The notes under the pieces were generated by a model that worked only from the letters and a program-made list of their open reading frames with translations, was not told the DNA's origin and made no database searches. Shown one piece after another: positions 1-6,364 of a stretch of 19,638 nucleotides of DNA. The first letter of the stretch is position 1. Each line of letters opens with the position of its first letter. Both the position numbers and the translations under genes were made by a program. This DNA comes from a candidate division Zixibacteria bacterium RBG_16_43_9. GTDB taxonomy: Bacteria; Zixibacteria; MSB-5A5; RBG-16-43-9. The stretch spans positions 1 through 19,638 of the forward strand of contig MEWM01000025.1 of the NCBI GenBank assembly GCA_001775355.1. Reading direction: 5' to 3'.

Positions 1-442
1 TTCCGTTTTCTGGTGAATGTTTTATCCGAGCATAATGACCTGTAGCAAGATACTCTGCTCCTAACTTCTTAGCCTTATTCCAGAGAAGTTTCCACTTGAT
101 TTCGGTATTGCAGACTATGCAGGGATTAGGAGTTCTCCCATTTTTATATTCATTTATGAAGTTAGAGATGACCTCGTCCTTGAATTCCTCCCTGAAATCC
201 AAAACATAGTGAGGAGCACCTATCTTCTGGCAGACATTCCGGGCATCGTTCATCGCCTCAAGAGAACAGCATCTGCCGTCTTTGTACAGATCACCGCCAA
301 CCTCCGAATAATCCCAGAGTTTCAGGGTGATGCCGATCACCTCAAACCCTTTTTCACTTAATAAAAAAGCCGCCAGTGAGGAGTCAACACCGCCAGACAT
401 CGCCACCACAACCCTCACCGGCGGCATGAGCTTTTTATTCAT
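1..442 (-). CDS. mnmA: tRNA-specific 2-thiouridylase MnmA, N-terminal 147 residues (3' end outside window)
   Basis: MnmA transfers sulfur to U34 of tRNA-Lys, -Glu and -Gln in the cytoplasm after adenylating the base. The visible part has the PP-loop SGGVDSS at residues 16-22, the TPNPCIVCN stretch with the expected catalytic cysteine C111, and the ATGHYAR motif near 133-139, all in family order. The gene runs off the left edge, so the second catalytic cysteine and the C-terminal domains are not seen. The ATG at 442 overlaps the iscU stop codon by 8 nt (ATGAATAA), which suggests translational coupling. An in-frame ATG five codons later is an alternative start. Its place behind iscS and iscU fits IscS being its sulfur donor. 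Confidence 0.95.
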   Translation of the reverse strand, partial: MNKKLMPPVRVVVAMSGGVDSSLAAFLLSEKGFEVIGITLKLWDYSEVGGDLYKDGRCCSLEAMNDARNVCQKIGAPHYVLDFREEFKDEVISNFINEYKNGRTPNPCIVCNTEIKWKLLWNKAKKLGAEYLATGHYARIKHSPENG

Positions 443-815
443 TTTTCTTTTTTCTATTCTTATAGTCTTCTATAGCTTTATGCAAAGCATCCGCAGCTAA
501 ATTTGAGCAGTGCATCTTATTTGCGGGCAGCCCGTCTAAAGCCTCAGCCACAGACTGTCTGGAGATTTTCTCTGCCTCCTCTAAAGTCTTATTTTTGACC
601 AGCTCTGTGATCATACTTGAAGTCGCAATCGCGGCACCACATCCAAAGGTCTTGAACTTGGCATCCACTACCCGATCGTCTTTTACTCTGATATAGAGCT
701 TCATTATATCGCCACAAACCGGGTTTCCGATTTCTCCGACTCCATCCGGATTCTCAATTTCACCCACGTTCCTCGGGTTCTGAAAATGCTCCATAACTTT
801 TGCACTGTATGCCAT
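435..815 (-). CDS. iscU: Iron-sulfur cluster assembly scaffold IscU/NifU N-terminal type
   Basis: This 126-residue protein is a single IscU-type scaffold domain that assembles Fe-S clusters from IscS-derived sulfur. The three ligand cysteines are present as C34 (NPVCGD), C59 (FGCGAA) and C103 (MHCSNLA), and D36 takes the place of the conserved aspartate. The stretch before the third cysteine is LPANK rather than the LPPVK that the HscA chaperone binds in proteobacterial IscU, and no hscA/hscB is seen nearby. The start at 815 has an AGGT-type ribosome binding site about 7 nt upstream. It lies 61 nt downstream of iscS and overlaps mnmA by 8 nt, so it sits in the middle of one operon. Confidence 0.95.
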   Translation of the reverse strand: MAYSAKVMEHFQNPRNVGEIENPDGVGEIGNPVCGDIMKLYIRVKDDRVVDAKFKTFGCGAAIATSSMITELVKNKTLEEAEKISRQSVAEALDGLPANKMHCSNLAADALHKAIEDYKNRKKKNE

Positions 816-876
816 ATCTTACCTCATTTTTATTTAATGACTTATCTTGACATCTTAAAGTATTAATTTAAGTTCT

Positions 877-2040
877 TTATTTTTGATAAATAGGCGACAT
901 TGCTCTTAACTTGGAAATAATCTCCGGAAGCACCTCGACCACATAAGCGACATCGTCAACTGTATTACTGCGACCGAAACTGAACCTTAAGGAGCTCTGG
1001 GCTAAATCACCAGGGACTCTCATAGCTGAAAGCACATGGGAAGGCTCAAGTGAGCCTGAAGTACAGGCAGAGCCAGAAGCCACGCCTATACCTTTTAAGT
1101 CCAGGTTCAAAATTATCGATTCCCCTTCCACTCCTTTGAAGGAAAGGTTTAAGGTATTGGGTATTCTGAGAACCGGATGTCCGTTTAGAAAAATGTCCGG
1201 AATCCTTTCAGTTACTTTCTTAAAGAATGTCTCAGTCAGCGATTTCAGTCTTCTTTCCTCTTCCTGCATATCTGAATGTGCAATCTCCAGTGCTTTTGCC
1301 AGCCCCACGATTCCAGGTACATTCTCAGTTCCCGCCCTTCTTGATTTCTCGTGATGTCCTCCGTGAGCCAGAGGAGTCAGCCTGACACCTCTCCTTATAT
1401 AGAGAGCTCCGACCCCTTTGGGTCCATAAAACTTGTGCGCGGATAGAGAAAGCATATCCACATTCAACTCATTTACATCGATTTTCATCTTCCCGGTCGA
1501 CTGCACCGCATCCGTATGAAAATATACTCCCTTTTCCTTTGCCAGCCCGGCCAGCTCTGCAATCGGCTGAATTGTCCCCACTTCATTGTTAGCATGCATA
1601 ATGCTCACCAGCACGGTTTCCCTTTTGATACTCTTCTTTAATTCATCGTGATCTACTAATCCATATTTGTCAACTGGAAGATAAGTTGTCTCATACCCTT
1701 CCTTTTCTAAAAATTTACAGCTTTCTAAAACCGCATGATGCTCTATCTGGGAAGTAATTATGTGATTCCCTTTCTTTTTATTAGCCCAGGCAACCCCTTT
1801 AACTGCCAGGTTATCCGATTCAGTCCCCCCGCTGGTAAAATATATCTCTAAAGGGTCTGCATTCAAGAACTTTGCCACCTTCTCCCTGGATTCTTCTAAG
1901 GCCACCTTTGCCTCCCTGCCGAAACTGTGAATGCTGGAAGCGTTCCCAAAACCTTCTTGATAAAAGGGCAGCATCGCCTCAAGCACTTCAGGATGAACCG
2001 GAGTGGTAGCGTTATGATCTAAGTAAATTTTTCTTTCCAT
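877..2040 (-). CDS. iscS: Cysteine desulfurase IscS/NifS family
   Basis: This PLP enzyme takes sulfur from cysteine as a persulfide and passes it to IscU and, in this operon, probably to MnmA. Its 387 residues are normal for the family. Visible motifs are DHNATTPV near the N-terminus, the TSGGTESDN cofactor loop (69-77), the IEHHAVL histidine (101), the Schiff-base lysine K203 in SAHKFYGPKG, the RAGTEN stretch, and the mobile-loop cysteine C326 in SGSACTSGS. The start at 2040 has AGGAG about 9 nt upstream and overlaps the iscR 3' end by 29 nt. The short SGSACTSG loop resembles NifS/group I desulfurases. The iscS or nifS name is a family choice; no nitrogenase genes are present. Confidence 0.95.
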   Translation of the reverse strand: MERKIYLDHNATTPVHPEVLEAMLPFYQEGFGNASSIHSFGREAKVALEESREKVAKFLNADPLEIYFTSGGTESDNLAVKGVAWANKKKGNHIITSQIEHHAVLESCKFLEKEGYETTYLPVDKYGLVDHDELKKSIKRETVLVSIMHANNEVGTIQPIAELAGLAKEKGVYFHTDAVQSTGKMKIDVNELNVDMLSLSAHKFYGPKGVGALYIRRGVRLTPLAHGGHHEKSRRAGTENVPGIVGLAKALEIAHSDMQEEERRLKSLTETFFKKVTERIPDIFLNGHPVLRIPNTLNLSFKGVEGESIILNLDLKGIGVASGSACTSGSLEPSHVLSAMRVPGDLAQSSLRFSFGRSNTVDDVAYVVEVLPEIISKLRAMSPIYQK

Positions 2041-2482
2041 TTTTGCGACTCCTTTTTAACTTAAAATCAAATTTTTCTTGCCTCAGATCTTTCAAAGTTA
2101 TACTGGACAACATTGACTCAATGGTATTTTCAAGCCCCTTCCATAAGACCCTGGTTACACAGGTAGCAGGACCAGTGCAGCTTTTCTCTCTTAGATTCGG
2201 ATTATAGCAGTTGGAGATCGAAATTGGACCATCCAGAGCGTTTATCACCTGGCTAACTGTGATCTCATCTTCATTTGAAGCCAGAACATATCCTCCTTTG
2301 GCACCGCGTATGCTCTGTACAATACCAGCCTTTTTCAGCTTGTTGAAAATCTGCTCGAGATAGTCTATAGACATCTTCTGTTTTTCAGACAGGTCCCGCA
2401 AATTCACCGGTCCTTCCCTTGAAAGCGCCGATAGCTCCACCAGCGCCCTTAAACCGTATCTCCCTCTGGTTGATATATTCAT
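2012..2482 (-). CDS. iscR: Rrf2-family Fe-S-responsive transcriptional regulator (IscR-like)
   Basis: This 156-residue protein has an N-terminal winged helix-turn-helix (STRGRYGLRALVELS through IRGAKGGY, residues 4-65), which is diagnostic of Rrf2/IscR proteins. Three cysteines (C92, C102, C108) could bind a 2Fe-2S cluster, but the spacing is CX9CX5C rather than the CX5CX5C of E. coli IscR. The C-terminus is basic. It is the first gene of the iscS-iscU-mnmA operon and probably represses it according to Fe-S supply; this is inferred from family and position. The ATG at 2482 has an AAGG/AGGA ribosome binding site 7 nt upstream. Confidence 0.92.
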   Translation of the reverse strand: MNISTRGRYGLRALVELSALSREGPVNLRDLSEKQKMSIDYLEQIFNKLKKAGIVQSIRGAKGGYVLASNEDEITVSQVINALDGPISISNCYNPNLREKSCTGPATCVTRVLWKGLENTIESMLSSITLKDLRQEKFDFKLKRSRKNGKKNLLRS

Positions 2483-2532
2483 AATTTTCCTTTTAATCTC
2501 TTATAATTCCGCCCTGCCTAAATTCCTTAAGT

Positions 2533-2562
2533 AATATACGTAATCCTTACTAACTTTGTCAA
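2533..2562 (-). promoter_or_regulatory. iscR: sigma70-type promoter of the iscR operon
   Basis: On the minus strand a perfect TTGACA (2557-2562) is followed after 18 nt by TATATT (2533-2538), about 50 nt upstream of the iscR ATG. The -35 box and spacer contain an imperfect inverted repeat (CTTGAC against GTTAGTAAG) that could be an Rrf2-type operator. That last point is weak. Confidence 0.75.
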
Positions 2563-2582
2563 GATTAATTTTAAAAAAAATA

Positions 2583-2605
2583 CCCTCTCCTTTCTAAGGA
2601 GAGGG
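2583..2605. repeat. Perfect 10-bp hairpin, CCCTCTCC/GGAGAGGG type
   Basis: Arms CCCTCTCCTT (2583-2592) and AAGGAGAGGG (2596-2605) flank a 3-nt loop. CCCTCTCC/GGAGAGGG palindromes are common intergenic repeats in many bacterial genomes. It lies upstream of the iscR promoter and begins a run of five hairpins that fills the gap between iscR and thiE. Confidence 0.75.
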
Positions 2606-2653
2606 ACAGGGAGAGGTTTCAATTACTCCAAGCCGAGACAAGGGCTTTTTATG

Positions 2654-2683
2654 TGTCCGTCGGGTCCCCTGACCCGACAGACA
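2654..2683. repeat. Hairpin with GTCGGGTC stem and CCCT loop
   Basis: An 8-bp perfect stem (GTCGGGTC/GACCCGAC) encloses a CCCT tetraloop. The stem extends to 13 positions with one mismatch (TGTC outside). Its core GGTCCCCTGACC is the reverse complement of the core of the next hairpin. Confidence 0.75.
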
Positions 2684-2685
2684 GA

Positions 2686-2711
2686 CTTGCCAGGTCAGGG
2701 GACCTGGCAAG
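2686..2711. repeat. Hairpin with CTTGCCAGGTC stem and AGGG loop
   Basis: An 11-bp perfect stem encloses an AGGG tetraloop that is exactly complementary to the CCCT loop of the hairpin just to the left, so the two could pair loop to loop in RNA. Confidence 0.75.
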
Positions 2712-2716
2712 CACAG

Positions 2717-2747
2717 AAAAGTAGAGACGCATGCGATGCGTCTCTAC
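2717..2747 (-). terminator. Repeat-derived hairpin acting as probable terminator of thiE
   Basis: GTAGAGACGCAT and its exact complement form a 12-bp stem (2721-2747) with a 3-nt loop. On the minus strand it is followed by TTTT then CTG, and it lies 37 nt beyond the thiE stop codon. A near-identical copy with a similar T-rich flank lies just after the HD-GYP gene at 11813-11840. Confidence 0.6.
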
Positions 2748-2752
2748 CCTAT

Positions 2753-2777
2753 CGTCGGGCATAAAGCCCGACGCTAC
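2753..2777 (-). repeat. GTAGCGTC hairpin element, copy 1
   Basis: Read on the minus strand: GTAG, then an 8-bp stem CGTCGGGC/GCCCGACG around a TTTAT loop. Copy 2 at 19133-19157 has the same boundary and loop with two compensated stem pairs. Confidence 0.75.
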
Positions 2778-2783
2778 AATTAA

Positions 2784-3443
2784 TCACTTTAACCTTCTCA
2801 GAAGCTCTCGGGTTGCTCTTCTCACATCTTCAGCCATGAATATTGCGGAAATGACGGCTATCCTCTTTGTGCCTGTGGAGATAATCTGATCCAGATTACT
2901 TAAATTAATCCCCCCTATAGGAAAAACCGGAATCTTCAGGCTTCTTTTCGCCTCTTTAATAATTTCAACCCCTAACGGCTTTTCAATCTCCTTAGATCCG
3001 GTTTCAAAAACAGGACCAAGCCCGATATAGTCAGCACCTTCTTTTTCTTTGATTTTAGCGGTTTTAATATCCGAAGCAGACGCTCCAATTATCTTTTTTG
3101 AGCCTAAAATTTTTCTCGCCTCTTTTACAGGAAGGTCCTCTTCCCCCAAATGCACCCCTTCAGCATCTACAAGTCTGGCAACGTCCACCCGGTCATTTAT
3201 GATGAGAGGAATTCTCTTTTTCCGGGTAATTTTATGAATCTTCTTGGTAAGCTCAAGAAATTCGCCATCACCTGATTTCTTATCCCTGAGCTGAACCATC
3301 TGAGCCCCGCCTTCTATTGCCTGAGCAACTACCTCGATCAAATCCCTGTTCAGGCATAAGCTCGGGTCAGCGACAGCATAAAGTTGAACCTTATCCAGAA
3401 TTTTTGCTTTATCCAGACTCTCATACCCCCTTAGCCGCTTCAA
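2784..3443 (-). CDS. thiE: Thiamine-phosphate synthase ThiE
   Basis: ThiE joins HMP-pyrophosphate and thiazole phosphate to make thiamine monophosphate. The 219-residue TIM-barrel protein shows the expected motifs in order: QLRDK (about 51-55), INDRVDVA, GVHLGEEDLP, IGASAS, DYIGLGPVFETGSK, PIGGI and VISAIF. TGSK stands where TxTK is more usual. The start is uncertain. No ATG lies in frame before the conserved core; TTG at 3443 is the first candidate, and CTG codons follow an AAGGGGG stretch. The gene overlaps the upstream hydrolase gene by about 23 nt in another frame, so it is probably translated by coupling. No other thi gene or TPP riboswitch is visible. Confidence 0.9.
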   Translation of the reverse strand: MKRLRGYESLDKAKILDKVQLYAVADPSLCLNRDLIEVVAQAIEGGAQMVQLRDKKSGDGEFLELTKKIHKITRKKRIPLIINDRVDVARLVDAEGVHLGEEDLPVKEARKILGSKKIIGASASDIKTAKIKEKEGADYIGLGPVFETGSKEIEKPLGVEIIKEAKRSLKIPVFPIGGINLSNLDQIISTGTKRIAVISAIFMAEDVRRATRELLRRLK

Positions 3444-4164
3444 TCAGCGAGGCAAATATTGCCTTTGAGTTTTTTTCTTTAAAAGAAACCTCCGGATGCC
3501 ATTGAACCGAGAGTAGATAATTATCTTCAAGGCTCTCTAACGCCTCGATCACCCCATCTTCTTTGGATAAAGCAGATGCAGCAAAACCCGGAGCGATCTT
3601 TTTTATAAGCTGGTGATGGCTGGTATTAACCTCGATCTCTTTTTTTCGGAGTATGGAAAAGAGTTTCGAGCCTTCTTTTATGATGACCTGATGTCTCTTT
3701 TTGAAGCGAGAAGACTGTTTTATCTTATGTTCTAAAGTGAACTCTTTTCTCAGAGATATATCCTGATAAAGAGTCCCGCCAAAAGCAACATTAATTAACT
3801 GGTGTCCACGGCAGATTCCTAAAATTGGGATTCCTTTATCTCTCGCCTTTCTGACAAGGGCTAACTCGAATCTATCTCTATCCGGGGTGATTTTGACATT
3901 ACTTCTAAGTATCTCTTCCCCAAAATATTGAGGATGAACATCATACCCTCCGCTCATCAGAAGCCCATCCACCAGGTTCAGAATCTCATCAATCAAAGCG
4001 ATATTCACCAAATTAGGCAGAAGAATGGGGACACCGCCAGCCTTCTCAATTGCCAGATAATATTGCCTTTTAACATAATCAAAAGGATAGATCAGCGGAT
4101 ACTTTCTGTTTCTATCTTCTTTTTCTTCAATACTGCAGGTAATCCCTATAACTGGTTTTTTCAT
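3421..4164 (-). CDS. Class I glutamine-amidotransferase-like hydrolase (gamma-glutamyl-GABA hydrolase / peptidase C26 family)
   Basis: The 247 residues form a single PuuD-like domain. Visible motifs are the N-terminal KPVIGITC, the oxyanion-loop SGGYDVHP (71-78), the nucleophile C118 in GICRGHQLINVAFGG, and the QWHPE motif supplying H223 and E225. Family members hydrolyse gamma-glutamyl amides such as gamma-glutamyl-GABA, but the true substrate here is unknown. The ATG at 4164 has AGAAGG about 9 nt upstream. It overlaps thiE, so the two are co-transcribed; no known thiamine step needs this enzyme, and a link is only a guess. A degenerate copy of its first 13 codons lies 265 nt upstream. Confidence 0.88.
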   Translation of the reverse strand: MKKPVIGITCSIEEKEDRNRKYPLIYPFDYVKRQYYLAIEKAGGVPILLPNLVNIALIDEILNLVDGLLMSGGYDVHPQYFGEEILRSNVKITPDRDRFELALVRKARDKGIPILGICRGHQLINVAFGGTLYQDISLRKEFTLEHKIKQSSRFKKRHQVIIKEGSKLFSILRKKEIEVNTSHHQLIKKIAPGFAASALSKEDGVIEALESLEDNYLLSVQWHPEVSFKEKNSKAIFASLIEAAKGV

Positions 4165-4207
4165 TCCTTGACCCTTCTTTCCGCTTTTAGTCTTTTATTT
4201 GTTGTCT

Positions 4208-4292
4208 GTCATTTGTCATTTTCTTTATTCGTCATCAGTCATCCGCCATCCGTCATTTTCTTTTTTTATCTGTCATCTGTTATTTTTCATTA
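4208..4292. repeat. Degenerate heptad array GTCATNN
   Basis: Short runs of period 7 with core GTCAT and two variable bases: two units at 4208-4221 (TT, TT), four at 4231-4258 (CA, CC, CC, TT; the third has GCCAT) and two or three at 4272-4292. Runs are separated by T-rich DNA out of register. The array lies in the 5' region of the hydrolase gene and contains no open frame or promoter I can recognise. Confidence 0.75.
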
Positions 4293-4317
4293 GAAAACCA
4301 GTGCCGCCAGATGCAAA

Positions 4318-4383
4318 ATCAGGGTAAGGGCAGGGACCCCGCAGTAACGGGATTTCGCTTCGCTTAACAAGCCCTGTCCCTAC
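4318..4383 (-). repeat. GTAGGGACAGGG-type intergenic repeat element
   Basis: On the minus strand it begins GTAGGGACAGGGC (4383 down to 4371) and ends near a complementary-like GTCCCTGCCC (about 4329-4338), with a small CCCG...CGGG hairpin between. The boundary resembles the GTAGGGACAGG palindrome at 14839-14866. It separates the hydrolase remnant from the heptad array. Confidence 0.5.
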
Positions 4384-4388
4384 ACAAA

Positions 4389-4429
4389 CTTCAATACCAC
4401 AAGTAATCCCGATAACCGGTTTTTTTCAT
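4389..4429 (-). pseudogene. 5' remnant of a second peptidase-C26-like gene
   Basis: These 41 nt match the first 40 nt of the intact hydrolase gene (4125-4164) with five substitutions and one extra A in the poly-A after the ATG. The peptide would be MKKPVIGITCGIE but for that extra A. Four of the five substitutions are synonymous (Pro, Ile, Thr and Cys codons), and the fifth changes Ser to Gly. An AAAGGAAG ribosome binding site survives at 4437-4444. After the match the sequence passes directly into the GTAGGGACAGGG repeat, so the rest of the gene is gone. It sits between tamA and the intact hydrolase gene. Confidence 0.6.
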
Positions 4430-4468
4430 ATTTTCACTTCCTTTATCCGTTATTCGGAATATGCTTTA

Positions 4469-6364
4469 TCAGAAAGCATAAAGTATAGCTAAATGCCACA
4501 TACCTTCAGCCGGCTCATCATCCCTCAGAATCCTCCTGGCATAGTCCAATCTTATTGGTCCTATGGGAGTAAAAAACTGCAGTCCCACACCTCCGGTCAG
4601 TCTGATATCTGATACTTTGAAATTTTTCGGCTCTGCCCAGATATTCCCGGCATCCAAGAAAACTGTATATCCGAATTTCCAGAAAAGAGCTTTCCTGATC
4701 TCTGAATTAGCAATAAGCATCAGTCCTCCACCTGTGTTTTTGCCTTCAATATCCTTTGGCCCTAAAGTATTCTCCGAATAACCCCGGATGGTGTAAGCTC
4801 CTCCTGCATAGAAACGGTCAAAAGTAGGAACATACTTATCCTTAGATAGTCTTTGCACATACCCAAGCTTGACCCTGGTTGCCAGGACATCTATCTGGTT
4901 GGGTTTTCCCAAGGTGTTATATCTGCTCCAGGTCCAGATCAGTTTGTAAAAATGGTTATCCCCTCCTAAAAACCCCCCAACCAGCTCATTAAATAACTGA
5001 AAATATGACCCAGAAGCAGGTACAAACGGGTTCGGTCGGGTATCACTCTCCACTGCAAAGTCCATCTTCCTGCGGATATTTATCCCCTGTTCTCTTTTAA
5101 ATTCTTCTAAAGTATCAGAAGGTATGTCGTACACCTTAACTTGCTGATAGCTGAAGGTAAGGTAGAATTTGGTAAATTTTCTATACTCTCTACTGAAATT
5201 AAAGTTCCCGCCGTAAGATTCTATTCGATAAGGCTGGATAACGCTTTTTACACCTGGCTCGTAATAAAGGTCAAAATTAAAAGGGGTCCTGGTCCCGAAA
5301 AGCCACGGTTCTACAAAACCAAATTTGAAACGGTTGGTAAGATTCTGCCAGTTTTTGAAAACCACAAAGCTGCTGAAGCCGGACAAGCTGATCTTTCTGG
5401 CAGTTCCAGCTAAATTCCGGTTTCCCCATTCTAAGGTCAGGTCAGCAGTGGTCAAATCAGCGACTAAATTCTGGGGTTGATATTGTCCCAGCCCTAACTT
5501 CACCCCAACGTAACTTGGTTTCCTCTCCACTAACTTTAAGACGAAATCAGGATTCTCAGGTTTCTCTGAAGAGTTCTTTGCATCCAGGCTCACATAGGTG
5601 AAAAGCCCGGTCGAATAAGCCCGCTGTTCGCTATCCAGGATTTTTTCTCGGCTGTAGATCTCTCCACTTTTTATAGTGAGCTCTCTTCTGGCAACCTTCT
5701 CATGGGTGCGGGATAACCCCTCAACCGAGATATCCCCGAACCTGACCATTTTCCCCGGCTCTATTTCAAAGTTAAGCTGAGCCCAGGCGCTATCCTGGCT
5801 TATATCTATCTCGGCCTTTATGCTGCAATAAGGATAACCATTATTTGCATAAATGGTTTTCAGATTAAAGGTTATCACGCCTAATTGGGAAAGATTCAAA
5901 GGCTCACCCGGCTTAAGCGAGCTTAATTCCTTGTCCTGTTTAGAGACCAGATTTTCCAGCCCTCCTTTTACTGTAAAACCTTTTACTTTGGTTTGAACTC
6001 CTTCAAAGATGTTTACTCTTAATCTACCTTGATTTAAGGAATCTACCTGATAATCGATTCCGGTCTGAGCCTGCAGGAATCCGTTAATATGATAAAGGCT
6101 GTCAACGGCTAAACGATCATTCTCCATTTTCCATTTATAAAACCTTTGCTTTTTGAAAAGATTATACCACTTGTTTTCTTTAAGAGACATCTCCTGCTTG
6201 ATCCTTTTCGCAGAGAAAAGAGTATTACCATAGACCTCGATTTTTTTAATGACAGGTTTTTCTGCACTGGGCGGGCCAGCACTTAAAGAGTTTCCTTCGA
6301 ATAAGAAAATAAAAGAAGTCAATATCAGAGAATAGAAAACAGCTTTGCAGATGGCTGATTTCAT
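4469..6364 (-). CDS. tamA: Outer-membrane assembly factor TamA/BamA family (Omp85)
   Basis: The 631-residue protein has a signal peptide (about 1-28, hydrophobic core then SLSA, no lipobox), POTRA-type modules from about residue 35 (VIKKIEVYGNTLFSAKRI and VRFGDISVEGLSRTHE), and a C-terminal beta-barrel with the Omp85 IRGY motif (526-529), GPIRLDYA, and a terminal phenylalanine. With TamB it should insert or export outer-membrane proteins. I chose ATG 6364 because its A is also the last base of the tamB stop codon (TAATG overlap) and it precedes the signal peptide directly; a TTG four codons upstream (6376) is less likely. The order tamB-tamA is opposite to E. coli. A BamA paralogue role cannot be excluded. 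Confidence 0.9.
   Translation of the reverse strand: MKSAICKAVFYSLILTSFIFLFEGNSLSAGPPSAEKPVIKKIEVYGNTLFSAKRIKQEMSLKENKWYNLFKKQRFYKWKMENDRLAVDSLYHINGFLQAQTGIDYQVDSLNQGRLRVNIFEGVQTKVKGFTVKGGLENLVSKQDKELSSLKPGEPLNLSQLGVITFNLKTIYANNGYPYCSIKAEIDISQDSAWAQLNFEIEPGKMVRFGDISVEGLSRTHEKVARRELTIKSGEIYSREKILDSEQRAYSTGLFTYVSLDAKNSSEKPENPDFVLKLVERKPSYVGVKLGLGQYQPQNLVADLTTADLTLEWGNRNLAGTARKISLSGFSSFVVFKNWQNLTNRFKFGFVEPWLFGTRTPFNFDLYYEPGVKSVIQPYRIESYGGNFNFSREYRKFTKFYLTFSYQQVKVYDIPSDTLEEFKREQGINIRRKMDFAVESDTRPNPFVPASGSYFQLFNELVGGFLGGDNHFYKLIWTWSRYNTLGKPNQIDVLATRVKLGYVQRLSKDKYVPTFDRFYAGGAYTIRGYSENTLGPKDIEGKNTGGGLMLIANSEIRKALFWKFGYTVFLDAGNIWAEPKNFKVSDIRLTGGVGLQFFTPIGPIRLDYARRILRDDEPAEGMWHLAILYAF

Noticed and set aside
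4208..4292. CRISPR array
   Set aside because: The repeat unit is only 7 nt, degenerate and without spacers of constant length, and no cas genes are visible.
4165..4468. TPP riboswitch for the thiE transcript
   Set aside because: I see no thi-box landmark such as CTGAGA followed by the conserved ACCTGATCTGG-like core on the minus strand; the region is repeats and a gene remnant.
4460..4480. Hairpin TATGCTTT/AAAGCATA at the tamA stop codon as a terminator
   Set aside because: The stem is A+T rich, overlaps the coding end and has no T-tract on the minus strand.
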